NCBI RefSeq assembly: GCF_002968835.1
Contig: NZ_PKQK01000001.1
Span: 682,001 to 746,000, forward strand
Length of the DNA stretch: 64,000 nucleotides
Reading direction: 5' to 3'
Source: Paenibacillus sp. PCH8
GTDB taxonomy: Bacteria > Bacillota > Bacilli > Paenibacillales > Paenibacillaceae
Part shown: positions 7,815 to 16,714 of the stretch, in pieces
Numbering within the stretch: position 1 is the stretch's first letter
Layout: each line of letters starts with the position of its first letter
Program-made: the position numbers and the translations under genes
Notes under the pieces: generated by a model
What the model was told of the DNA's origin: nothing
The model's database searches: none
The model's input: the letters and a program-made list of their open reading frames with translations, nothing else

Positions 7815-9002
7815 TCACACCTCCTTCAAGTCTAATTTCATAGACGCACCTGCGCCGGACAGTATTCCCTCCCTGGCTGCATCCGTACAGGCCGACAATT
7901 CAAAGCGCCGACGATTCCTGTCGATACCATCCATCATGTAGACCCACATCCGAAGCGCCAGCTCATATTGTCCAGGAATATGCTGATCCGATGGCACACC
8001 CTGCCCTTCTACCATATCCATTCCCTGATAACAGATTGGAACTTCCAACGCTGCGATAACACAGTCTCGAATGTTCTGCCACGTTGGCCCTGCAGCAATT
8101 GGAAAATCGACATAGGGGAAACTTCCAGGATCCAGGGAATCCAGATCAAAGGTCAAATAAGCCGAGTCGGCATCATACCTCAGCCTCACCTCGTTCAGAA
8201 CCTGGCTGACCCTCTCAGGTGTCATATGTTCTGCCGATATCTGGATCAAGCCCGGATGACTGTACATTTGATCTGCTGAGCGAAGACCACGCAGTCCGAT
8301 CTGAACAACAGCAGCAACCGTCCCTTCCTCCAGCAGATGTCTCACAAAATTGGAGTGACTAGGATGCTCCTGATGGATAGCATCGATGCCACAATCATGG
8401 TGAGCATCGAATTGGACCAGGACCCTTCGACGATCAGGAGACTTTGGCATCATTTGGAGCACGGCATGCGTAATGGAATGATCTCCGCCAATGCAGCATA
8501 GTAGCGCCTGTTGATCCAACGCATGATTCAATGCGGCCCCAAGCCCTCTTTTATAGGGAATGTCTCTATCTGTATCCGCATTCGCTTCATCCATAAGGCA
8601 AGTACCCCAATCCTGCATGGCTACCGTCTCCAGCAATCGTCTCCCACTTCCGATATCATACAGGCTGGAATTCCCGGATTCTTTCAACGACGGATATAAG
8701 ACCTTTTTCCACGATTCTGCACGTAACGCATGGGCGAGTCCGGCAACGGAAGAATCGAACATGCTTGTCCCACCGGAATAGGGAATACCCAAGATACCGA
8801 GTTGGGGGGCCTGATGACCGATGAGAGGCTCATACAAAAAAAAAGGCGCTTGCACGGGTTCAACCCCCGGCAAATCCGGGGGACGTTGTGGCTCCAGCTC
8901 TTTCGCAGGTTCCAGCTCATAAAACTGGCTGAACGTTTCATCGGCAGCAATCCACGCATCTGCAATTCGACGTATCAGATAAGCAGGTTCTGATGTTTTC
9001 AT
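7815..9002 (-). CDS. ureohydrolase (arginase/agmatinase family), candidate peptide arginase
   Basis: A 395-residue enzyme of the Mn-dependent ureohydrolase family, which cleaves a guanidine group to amine plus urea. All metal ligand motifs are visible: GGDHS (about 173), DAHHD (about 199) and DLDSLDP (about 287). It is longer than ordinary agmatinase or arginase (about 300), with an N-terminal extension of about 90 residues. The operon encodes a peptide with Arg at nearly every fifth residue. RiPP peptide arginases that make Orn from Arg are known (for example OspR in landornamide), so Arg-to-Orn conversion on the peptide is the best guess; action on a small guanidino acid is an alternative. 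Confidence 0.85.
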   Translation of the reverse strand: MKTSEPAYLIRRIADAWIAADETFSQFYELEPAKELEPQRPPDLPGVEPVQAPFFLYEPLIGHQAPQLGILGIPYSGGTSMFDSSVAGLAHALRAESWKKVLYPSLKESGNSSLYDIGSGRRLLETVAMQDWGTCLMDEANADTDRDIPYKRGLGAALNHALDQQALLCCIGGDHSITHAVLQMMPKSPDRRRVLVQFDAHHDCGIDAIHQEHPSHSNFVRHLLEEGTVAAVVQIGLRGLRSADQMYSHPGLIQISAEHMTPERVSQVLNEVRLRYDADSAYLTFDLDSLDPGSFPYVDFPIAAGPTWQNIRDCVIAALEVPICYQGMDMVEGQGVPSDQHIPGQYELALRMWVYMMDGIDRNRRRFELSACTDAAREGILSGAGASMKLDLKEV

Positions 9003-9029
9003 ACCATTTCCTCCTGTATGTAGATAAGG

Positions 9030-10420
9030 TCAAGCCTGTGTGGAATATCCCTGGTTGGACAACGTCCCTTCTTCCTCTGTAGTGATGCCCTCACCCTCAA
9101 GTACAGACGGTTCCTTGTATTCCTTCCTCAACATTCGCATGAAAGGCAGAAAGAACGACATGCCGACAACATTCATTCCCGCGATGACTCCATAGAAATA
9201 GATGACCTGATTAAAGGCCCGAGTCAATGCCCAGCCAAGTGCGATAATAATTAGAAAGTACACCGCATTCAGGAGTATGGCCTGATATCCGCGCCCGCTC
9301 TGTTCCATGGTCAGCAGGGTGGTCATCATAGGTCCCATGCCAATATAAGAAAGTGCAACAATGGACAGATACCGCGCTGCTTCAGCTCGGGTTGCCGCGT
9401 CTTCGATCAGGAATGATATCAGCGGATCTCGCCAGATCCAGACGGCAACGGCAATCATTGCGTACAGAGCAAAGGACTGCAACAGACCCTGACGATAGCT
9501 TGCATAAGCTCTTGGCCGATGAGGTGCCTGCAAATTATGATTGATGATAATACCAATGGCTGAACCAATCACAATGCCCGGCAGAATCGCCATGGTCTGA
9601 ATTCGATAACCGACGCCAAACCCGGCAACCGCTCCTTCGCCAAAATGACTGACAATTTTATTGAAAAAAAATGTACTCAGAAAAATCATGCAGTACGAGA
9701 TAAATACAGGAATACCGACATGCCTGAGGGCAGTAAAATGCTTCTTCGCAAAAGCAAAACGTTCAAAGATCATTTCCTGACGAATGAACAGAATCAGCAG
9801 GGAGATGGCCAAGGATAAGATTGACGTGATCAGGTTGGCGTAGATAATGCCTTTCAAGTCCAGCCCGAAGACCGACACAAACGTATATACGAGCGCAATG
9901 TTCAGCGTGGCCATGCCTACGGAGTTCCATGAAGCAGCCTGTGCCCGACCCAGTCCTCGTAGCGCCGCGCTACTTACTGCCGCCAGGACGGCAGGTAAGC
10001 TCACTGCCATCATGCCCCCTACGTACAATGTAAACATGGGTCCAATCTCGTCAGGCACCCGATAAAACCAGGAAAGCACGGGGTCAGCAGCATGACCATT
10101 CCCCCGGTCACAATGGCAAGCAGCATGGCACTACCCATCATGTGAGTGAACAGCTGGGTAAATGCACGAGAACCTCCGGCACGACTACGTGCCACGGCTA
10201 CCTGGACAGACAACTGCATCGCTTCAATGATAGCGATCATGACGAATGAGACAGGAATATACAACGAGAGCACATATAGTACACTTTGACTCGTATGACC
10301 CATGAAAAATACATTGGCCAGTTGCGTAATTACGTTAACCAGAGAAGCGAGCAGCATCGGAATGGCCGTACGGAATAACAAACGATGGATCGATCCGACC
10401 GTATAATCGATGCCCTTCAT
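9030..10420 (-). CDS. MATE family exporter, frameshifted
   Basis: A MATE-type drug/metabolite antiporter read in two frames. The N-terminal part starts at ATG 10420 (strong GGAGGTGAG site) with RLLFRTAIPMLLASLVNV; the C-terminal part continues from about 10079. The frames join if one base is added to the C4 run at 10080-10083; the joined protein has about 463 residues and 12 predicted membrane helices, normal for the family. The break may be a sequencing error or a real mutation. It lies inside the biosynthetic operon between a KAS III-like gene and the ureohydrolase gene and is the only transporter there, so it likely exports the product. Confidence 0.8.
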
Positions 10421-10437
10421 GGTCTCACCTCCACATT

Positions 10438-11406
10438 TCATGAAGTCTTGATTTCTTGATTCATTGTAAGCCTGCTGAGCATCGGCATATGCATCACATG
10501 CACGCAACAAGCGGATAACATCCGATCATCATCCCATGAGATCAACATGACACGATCATCTGGTTTAATTCCCCCCTGCTCTAGCTTATCGGCCAGCTGT
10601 ATCCATACATCTCCGCTCTGATAATCCGTGCGCGGTACGCAGACGGACTTGGAGGGGTGAATATTCCAAACAGAACTGCCACTGATACGCCATCCCAGTC
10701 TCGACTGAAGAATGACGTGCTCGGCTGCATGGTCATCCATCAGATCACGAATTATATCGAGTACCTCGGAAGCAAAAGTCGCGGGTTCATCAGACCTGAT
10801 TATCCTTTTGCCCGCATAGTGTATCTGCAAGGCACCTTGACCAAGGCCCGCCTCAAGCGCAACCGCCATGTCGGCCAGATCTCCATGAGATTCGGATTGC
10901 TGACTGTATCCGACGGGTCCATCATCATGGAGAATACGTTGCTCTACCAACACAATCACAGCCCGCTCGTTGGGAAACAGACTCCACAGGGCAACCTGAA
11001 TGGCCTCGGTACCTGCAAGCGCACCCATATGGGTTATACCCAGTGGGTGCTCGACTTGCCACGTTGCCGTTTCAAGCATTCGGGCAAGCGGAGCATTCAG
11101 TGCATGACGTTCGGGGCATGTCTGAGCAAGGATCAGCCAGTCCCAGTGCGGCTTCGTACTCATCCGTTCCAGCACCCTAAGTGCAAGATCCCCAGCTGTC
11201 ACGCGTCTCCCATCTGCCAGAAGTGAACGGGTCAACGTTCCCACACGACCATAGTAGTGATCCTCCATGTATATGTGCGGCAAAACCTTAAAATAATCAT
11301 CCGGGGTTGGCCAATCCAGCGTGTACATATCATCCTCCGCAGTAAGCCAGCAGATATGATCCACATAGATGGGCGCGCCACGATCATCATGAAGTAAATC
11401 AGACAT
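10438..11406 (-). CDS. KAS III-like protein without active-site Cys (copy D)
   Basis: A 322-residue thiolase-fold protein of the beta-ketoacyl-ACP synthase III group. The segment that normally carries the catalytic Cys reads THMGALAGTEAIQVAL, with Ala129 in the Cys position, and no His/Asn pair is apparent in the C-terminal half. It therefore cannot form an acyl-Cys intermediate in the usual way; it may be a structural partner, or an acyltransferase of CerJ-like type with changed chemistry. The ATG at 11406 overlaps the stop of the acyl-CoA dehydrogenase gene by 8 bp, so translation is coupled. The longer ORF upstream of that ATG is not needed. Confidence 0.75.
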   Translation of the reverse strand: MSDLLHDDRGAPIYVDHICWLTAEDDMYTLDWPTPDDYFKVLPHIYMEDHYYGRVGTLTRSLLADGRRVTAGDLALRVLERMSTKPHWDWLILAQTCPERHALNAPLARMLETATWQVEHPLGITHMGALAGTEAIQVALWSLFPNERAVIVLVEQRILHDDGPVGYSQQSESHGDLADMAVALEAGLGQGALQIHYAGKRIIRSDEPATFASEVLDIIRDLMDDHAAEHVILQSRLGWRISGSSVWNIHPSKSVCVPRTDYQSGDVWIQLADKLEQGGIKPDDRVMLISWDDDRMLSACCVHVMHMPMLSRLTMNQEIKTS

Positions 11407-12556
11407 TCTGCATCTTCCCGTTGGCATATGCCTGAAAAACGTTAATCTTCTGAATGGATGTTGTGCCTTCCATGAACTCAAAGGCCCTCGCATCACGATA
11501 CCATTTGTTCAGAAGAGGGTGCTCCAGCAAGGAACCGGGTCCCATCATCTCCAGTGCCCATTCCGTCGCTTCCTCGGCAACGGCTGCAGCTCGTATTTTA
11601 CTAAGGGAAGCCAAATAGCCCTTATTCGCATCATAGTCAATCTCTGATGCAGCATTGCGGATCATGTTACGTAGCGCATGCAGACGCATCTCCAGCCGCT
11701 CCAGTTCTGTCTTTTCACGTTCTGTGAAGATCGTCCTGTGTTCCACAACATAATCATATGCAGCCTGAGCAACACCAAGCGCCAAAGCCGCAACGCTAGG
11801 ACGCATTCGGTGAAATGTGCGCAACGCTCCCCACAATCCCCGCTTGGTTGGACTTAGATGACGACCGAGAATATCCTTCTCCTCCAATGAGAAGGCCTCG
11901 AATTGCAGATGGCTGAGTTGCAGACCGCGAAGACCCATCGTGTCCAGCGGGGTTGCTGTAAAACCCGGCAGGGTAGGATCAACTATAGCGACCTGAATGC
12001 CCAGAGGTGTGCGATTCGTTTGGGCGAATACCAGTCCGATACTCGCTCGGTGTCCGTTTCCAATGTAGAATTTGTGTCCGGTTAGCTCCATGCTGCCATC
12101 TGGATGACGCGTGATACGTGTGCTGATCTCCGTTGCATCCGAGCCCTTTTCCGGCTCCGACAGGGCAAAAACAGCCCAGGCCGCACCTTTCAGAAAATGG
12201 CTATAAAAGCGCTCCTTCTGTTCCTCATCACCCAAATCAATCATGACGATGCTGGACATGGAAGGACCAGGCCCTCCCAGAAAGACGCCCGCATCTCCTG
12301 CGGACAACTGTTCGATCGTAATGACTCTTTCCAGAGAAGAGAGGCCATAATATCGATCCTGACCAATGGTTACGATCGGCTGACCGCCATACTCCGGGGG
12401 AATCATCATATGATTGATAGCCTGCAGGGAAGACGTGTGCAAAAACTCGGTAATCCGGTCTGGCTCACGGTCGATGATCAGGCCGATCTGACGAAGCTCC
12501 GCAGCATACTGTTTCATCTCATGCTCAAAAATGGCAATCGTTGATGGTGTAATCAT
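11399..12556 (-). CDS. acyl-CoA dehydrogenase family flavoenzyme
   Basis: A full-length (385 residues) FAD-dependent acyl-CoA/acyl-ACP dehydrogenase. It has the substrate/flavin segment ALSEPEKGSDAT near residue 130, GLRGLQLSHLQFE near 205, and the C-terminal EFMEGTTSIQK with a Glu in the catalytic-base region. It probably desaturates or oxidises the chain held on the ACP. The ATG at 12556 (AAGGAGG seven bases upstream) overlaps the stop of the preceding small dehydrogenase-like gene, and its own stop overlaps the next start, so the proteins are likely made in equal amounts. Confidence 0.85.
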   Translation of the reverse strand: MITPSTIAIFEHEMKQYAAELRQIGLIIDREPDRITEFLHTSSLQAINHMMIPPEYGGQPIVTIGQDRYYGLSSLERVITIEQLSAGDAGVFLGGPGPSMSSIVMIDLGDEEQKERFYSHFLKGAAWAVFALSEPEKGSDATEISTRITRHPDGSMELTGHKFYIGNGHRASIGLVFAQTNRTPLGIQVAIVDPTLPGFTATPLDTMGLRGLQLSHLQFEAFSLEEKDILGRHLSPTKRGLWGALRTFHRMRPSVAALALGVAQAAYDYVVEHRTIFTEREKTELERLEMRLHALRNMIRNAASEIDYDANKGYLASLSKIRAAAVAEEATEWALEMMGPGSLLEHPLLNKWYRDARAFEFMEGTTSIQKINVFQAYANGKMQNV

Positions 12557-13278
12557 CAATAGTCCTCCTTACGTGGCAACAGCACGTTTTTCACCAGTTG
12601 ACCGGCATATGTATAAGCAGATACGCCTTGTCTCAAGAAACCAAAACCGCCGCCAAGACGTTGGATCAGCCTGAAGGCCTCGTCCAATTCGTGATGTATC
12701 CACGCATGAACCCGTTCAGTGGGAATACCTGAATTCGCGGATAGAAAACGGTCTTCAGGCAACGTTTCTGCCATATAGAGCGTTGTCAGGATATCGGCGA
12801 CCATGCCTTTCACGAGCTGATGCTGAAATGTCAATTGCCCACCCGATATTCGACCCGACAAATGCCTGCGAACCTGCGCTAAGCCAGCCTTGCACAGCTC
12901 TGCACGGAATTCAAGCAGGCGTATTCTCAGCTCATTCGAAGTCACTTTGTTGCCTGATGTCTCCGCCTTCTCGCCCTCATTCGGTTGCACCTGATATAAC
13001 CACAGTCCGGAAGGCTCCAGCATCCGATCTTGCACCAGAATGGCATTCAGCTGGACCCAATGATAGAGACCAGCTGATTCTTCATGCCATACCAAAGGGT
13101 CTTGTTCCAAAAGATGAGCTGTTGCCAAGACATATGAGCCTGCTGCCAAAAGCACTGGACGATTGCCGACCAGCAAGGTTGCCGCCTCCAATATCTCCGA
13201 AATCGGATCTACCGGATGGCCTGCTGCCCTTGATCCGACGGGCTTCGCATCTGCGCCATGGAATTCAATAACGTGCAT
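12556..13278 (-). CDS. short acyl-CoA dehydrogenase-like protein
   Basis: A 240-residue protein with weak similarity to the C-terminal helical part of acyl-CoA dehydrogenases (LAQVRRHLSGRISGGQ; HHELDEAFRLIQRLGGGFGFL at the end). The N-terminal and middle FAD-binding domains of a full enzyme are largely missing or very diverged, so it may form a heteromer with the full-length dehydrogenase encoded next, with which it overlaps by one base. The ATG at 13278 has AGGAGG at proper distance; the GTG at 13284 is too close to it. An inactive partner subunit is the simplest reading. Confidence 0.65.
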   Translation of the reverse strand: MHVIEFHGADAKPVGSRAAGHPVDPISEILEAATLLVGNRPVLLAAGSYVLATAHLLEQDPLVWHEESAGLYHWVQLNAILVQDRMLEPSGLWLYQVQPNEGEKAETSGNKVTSNELRIRLLEFRAELCKAGLAQVRRHLSGRISGGQLTFQHQLVKGMVADILTTLYMAETLPEDRFLSANSGIPTERVHAWIHHELDEAFRLIQRLGGGFGFLRQGVSAYTYAGQLVKNVLLPRKEDY

Positions 13279-13293
13279 TGCCACTCCTCCTGT

Positions 13294-14250
13294 TCATTCT
13301 TCTTCGCATCCCCCATGCTCTACCAGTGCAAAGCCAAAAAAACTGCCGAGCCCGATACTGACCATGATGGAACGCCCCTTCCTGCACACCCAATCCTTCT
13401 CCAATCCCGAACTCAAGTTAATGAACGGATCGGTGGAGAAGGTATGTCCGATTCGCTGAATGTTATCCAGGTATATCCGTTCGAGTCCAATTCCTGTACG
13501 TCGCGAGAACTCCTTCCAAGTGGTCCAGTTCACATTGTGGGGAAAGATATGATTCACATCCTCGAAACTTAATTCTTGCGTTGACAACAGCTCTTTCATC
13601 CCTTGAATGATATGCTCCACATACAATCGGTTAAAAGCCGTTATCTCATCCGCGGTTGCGTGATAACCGGTGTGAAATCGAGTGTCCCGCAGCACATGCG
13701 TTGCCTGAACGACGTGCTGACGACTTTCTCTGCTCAATAGAACAGCTACGGCGGAATCACCCAGAATGGCCGATTTGCGCAGATAGCGCCACTCGGGAGG
13801 CAAGAAGTTGAATTGATCCGCACATATAAGCAGTACATTTCGGATACGAGGCTGTGTCCGTGAGATCCGTTCAAGCCATTGAAGTGCAGCGATCGACGAT
13901 GCACAGTTCATCTGGGATATACCATAGAACGGGATATGTTCCAGCTCGAAGCGACAGAGGATACGCTGCACAAGCCTGTAATCGCTCGGTGTCTGCACCT
14001 GGAAGGAATGAACATAGAGAACAAGGTCAATCTCGGAAAGGGAATGTCTGGTCTTGAGCCGATCCACAGCCTGCGCGATCGTATCGTCAAGCATCTGGCC
14101 CGGTTCCGTTACGGGCACACCTTCCAGATGGTGACACTTGCGCAGAAACTGAAGCTCGCCTTTCCCCAGCTCCAAGGCAGCAAGTACCTCTTCCGGCTGC
14201 TGAATCTGTTCAGGCAGATAAACACCAATATCCACAATACCGAACCCCAT
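13294..14250 (-). CDS. KAS III-like ketosynthase with active-site Cys (copy C)
   Basis: A 318-residue KAS III-type enzyme. The nucleophile region ISQMNCASSIAAL places Cys116 where FabH has its Cys; FPHNVNWTTW holds the active-site His. The position of the FabH Asn reads IGHTFSTDP, with His instead, the same change as in copy A. The fold is complete up to SIGLGSFFGFALVEH. It may extend or transfer the acyl chain between CoA and ACP in this pathway. A strong AAGGAGGGAG site precedes the ATG. It lies between the Cys-less copy B and the short dehydrogenase-like gene. Confidence 0.85.
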   Translation of the reverse strand: MGFGIVDIGVYLPEQIQQPEEVLAALELGKGELQFLRKCHHLEGVPVTEPGQMLDDTIAQAVDRLKTRHSLSEIDLVLYVHSFQVQTPSDYRLVQRILCRFELEHIPFYGISQMNCASSIAALQWLERISRTQPRIRNVLLICADQFNFLPPEWRYLRKSAILGDSAVAVLLSRESRQHVVQATHVLRDTRFHTGYHATADEITAFNRLYVEHIIQGMKELLSTQELSFEDVNHIFPHNVNWTTWKEFSRRTGIGLERIYLDNIQRIGHTFSTDPFINLSSGLEKDWVCRKGRSIMVSIGLGSFFGFALVEHGGCEEE

Positions 14251-14270
14251 TGTTCTCCCTCCTTCTGTGA

Positions 14271-15149
14271 CTAAGGTCCGATGATGCTTGATTCACAGGT
14301 CTGGATCAGCAGGGCATGAACAAATGAATCCGCCTGCTCCAGATGCATAAGACATATGTACTCGCCATTGTCCTTTTCCTCCAGCAATTCCTGTAATGCG
14401 AAGAATGGCGCTGCACTCCAGCGCGATGGATCGTAACAGCTCTTCGATCGACATTCGGTGTACCATGCAGCTTGATTGCACAACTTCTCCAGATCAGGGT
14501 GCATGAGCAGGCTAATCTGGCTCCCGTGAATAGATGCCCCACTGCCTAATCGATCCAGCACCATACCGGCAGTATCCACTATGGAATTCTCGGCATGTCG
14601 CATCTCTACACCAAGCATGGAAGGTCCTCTGCCTGTTATCCGATCAAGGTATATTACCGCGGCTGTATCCGGCCCAGCTGTTGAATCAAGTTCCTCAGTT
14701 TCATAGGGGAGAGCCGTCTGGTCCATGACCAGTAACATGCCCTTCGTGCACCCTTCTCTGCCCAGATAGTGCTGAAGCATGTGGAGGGCCGCAAAAGGAG
14801 CACCAAAACCAAGGTCGTTCACAGCAAAACTGATAAAGCCCGCCTGATAACGATCCATCAAGTAGTTCACAATCGATATATCCGGGCGGCTATTCGGAAA
14901 ATTGTAAGCCAGCAGGAGCACATCCACATCCTGCATCACCTGATCAAGTCCTGTTTCCTCCAGCAGTTCAACACTCATCTCGTGATAGGCATTGTTATTG
15001 CGATCCCTCAAAAGCCCAGCGTCGTACTTGATTGGAGTACCCGCGAGCATATCCTTATGGAAGCGGAGCAGATCGGGATGATCGAGTGGAGGTTTCTTCT
15101 CCGAGAACAGCCTGACCCGCATTTCCCGAATGGCAACAGGCGAAGCCAT
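14271..15149 (-). CDS. KAS III-like protein without active-site Cys (copy B)
   Basis: A 292-residue KAS III-fold protein. Alignment by eye with copies A and C puts Phe115 (VNDLGFGAPFAALHML) at the Cys position, and the His-containing PHNVN motif is absent. It is therefore probably non-catalytic as a ketosynthase and may pair with copy C, as chain-length-factor-like subunits do, or do another transfer reaction. Its ATG overlaps the ACP stop codon by one base, which suggests tight coupling to the carrier protein. The N-terminus is somewhat short for the family. Confidence 0.72.
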   Translation of the reverse strand: MASPVAIREMRVRLFSEKKPPLDHPDLLRFHKDMLAGTPIKYDAGLLRDRNNNAYHEMSVELLEETGLDQVMQDVDVLLLAYNFPNSRPDISIVNYLMDRYQAGFISFAVNDLGFGAPFAALHMLQHYLGREGCTKGMLLVMDQTALPYETEELDSTAGPDTAAVIYLDRITGRGPSMLGVEMRHAENSIVDTAGMVLDRLGSGASIHGSQISLLMHPDLEKLCNQAAWYTECRSKSCYDPSRWSAAPFFALQELLEEKDNGEYICLMHLEQADSFVHALLIQTCESSIIGP

Positions 15150-15409
15150 CAGACTGGAATGAGCTGCTTCTCAATATAAGCAGCCAGGGAGCCTACCGTA
15201 TCGAATACATCGGGCTCCAGATCATCCGGGTCAATCTCCAGACCGTCAATCCGATCTTCCAGCGTCATCAACAGTTCCAGAACCGATGTCGAATCCAGGT
15301 ATAATTCGTCAAATAAAGATGTACTCATTTGAATATCCTGTCTGGCTTCTGTATTCAACACTTCAGCCAGGGCACTCTTGATCTCTTCAAGCAAAGCTGC
15401 CGTCGTCAT
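15149..15409 (-). CDS. acyl carrier protein
   Basis: A small acidic four-helix carrier protein of 86 residues with the ATG at 15409. Ser40 in LYLDSTSVLELL is the attachment site for phosphopantetheine, supplied by the Sfp-type transferase at the end of the operon. It sits directly after the PLP decarboxylase and ATP-grasp genes; the same trio (ligase, decarboxylase, carrier) loads and decarboxylates glutamate on BtrI in butirosin synthesis. A similar amino-acyl-ACP is proposed here. Other in-frame ATGs at 15418 and 15415 are too close to the GAGGAG site. Confidence 0.9.
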   Translation of the reverse strand: MTTAALLEEIKSALAEVLNTEARQDIQMSTSLFDELYLDSTSVLELLMTLEDRIDGLEIDPDDLEPDVFDTVGSLAAYIEKQLIPV

Positions 15410-15427
15410 GATCATCATCTCTCCTCA

Positions 15428-16714
15428 TCAATTGGTTATTGCTGTATGGGACACTTGAATCAAACGTTGCTTACCCAACAGATCTTGCGGAGTATCCCGT
15501 TCACGGATCAAGTAGGCCTCCCCACCGACAATCAGAACTTCAGCCGGACTTCCGTGACTCAAAAAATGTGTGGGAGAAGCCGTTGGACCATAGGCTCCCG
15601 AATGAAAAACACCAATCAGATCGCCCCGCGCAACAGGAGGCAGCAGAACGCGCTTGCCAACAACATCGTTGGGAGTGCATAAGGGGCCCGTTATATTGTA
15701 TTCGGCTACGGGAGTCTCGCCATAACGTGTGAGGGAAGCAATCGGAAAGTTGCGCTTCACGTAGGAGCCCGTACCCACCGCCGCCATATGACAGTTCGTC
15801 CCTCCATCTGTTACGACGAAGTTTTCTCCGTACGATTGCTTGACGTACAGGGCTCGACTGACCAGCATACCGCAGGTTCCTACCAGATATCGCCCAAGTT
15901 CCATGATCAGCCGTGTATTCAAATGACCGCGCCGAAACGATTCGAACATTGGATTCAACTGTTCTGCCAGTGTGCTTATGGATAAGGAATGCTCGCCTTC
16001 ATGGTACGGTACGCCCAATCCCCCGCCTACATCGACCATGCGCAGCGTGATATCCAGTTCGTTCTCGATTCGATCAGCGAGTTCCAGAATATGACGGGTG
16101 TTCTGGACGATCGGCTCTACTTCTAACATGCGGGTCCCCATGTACACGTGAAGTCCCATGATCTCGATATGGGAGAAACTCTCGAATTGCGCTTTCCCCT
16201 GAAGCACACTTTGCTCATCCATACCAAACTGACGTGGTTTGCCACCCATAGTCAGCTTCGAGCCTTTGACAGAAAAGGAAGGGTTCACTCTCAGCGCCAC
16301 GGGTACAATTCGCCCCTCGCTTGCAGCGATTACCTCAATACGCTCTAACTCCTGAAACGATTCGCACACGATCGCATATATGCCAAGACGTATGCATGCA
16401 GTGATCTCGTCATCCCTTTTTCCGGGCCCGAGGAAAATAATGCTTGCTGGCTCTACTCCAGCCTGTACAGCCGTATGCAATTCTGCCAGGGAACATACCT
16501 CTGCTTGCGCTCCCATCTCCCGCAGCATGTGTACAATCGAAATATTCGGATTAGCCTTCAATGAATAGAACAGCTCCACCTCAGGCGTAAGCAATCCCCG
16601 GAGCTCCTGATACACCTGTTGCAACACATCCCCATCATATACGTACAATGGGGTCCCGAATTTCTCAGCGATGTCCGAGACAGGCAAATGCTGAATCTGA
16701 TATTCCATAGACAC
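15428..16714 (-). CDS. PLP-dependent decarboxylase, fold III (LysA/BtrK-like)
   Basis: A 428-residue enzyme of the ornithine/diaminopimelate decarboxylase fold-III group. It has EKFGTPLYVYDGDVL at the start, FYSLKANPNISIV with the PLP-binding Lys (about residue 53), the phosphate-binding VDVGGGLGVPY, and C-terminal GAYGPTASP. In free-standing metabolism such proteins decarboxylate Orn, Arg or DAP; BtrK acts on an amino acid bound to an ACP. Here the ACP gene follows within 20 bp and the ATP-grasp gene precedes it, favouring the ACP-bound substrate. A GTG start at 16714 or the ATG at 16708 are both possible. Confidence 0.87.
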   Translation of the reverse strand: MSMEYQIQHLPVSDIAEKFGTPLYVYDGDVLQQVYQELRGLLTPEVELFYSLKANPNISIVHMLREMGAQAEVCSLAELHTAVQAGVEPASIIFLGPGKRDDEITACIRLGIYAIVCESFQELERIEVIAASEGRIVPVALRVNPSFSVKGSKLTMGGKPRQFGMDEQSVLQGKAQFESFSHIEIMGLHVYMGTRMLEVEPIVQNTRHILELADRIENELDITLRMVDVGGGLGVPYHEGEHSLSISTLAEQLNPMFESFRRGHLNTRLIMELGRYLVGTCGMLVSRALYVKQSYGENFVVTDGGTNCHMAAVGTGSYVKRNFPIASLTRYGETPVAEYNITGPLCTPNDVVGKRVLLPPVARGDLIGVFHSGAYGPTASPTHFLSHGSPAEVLIVGGEAYLIRERDTPQDLLGKQRLIQVSHTAITN

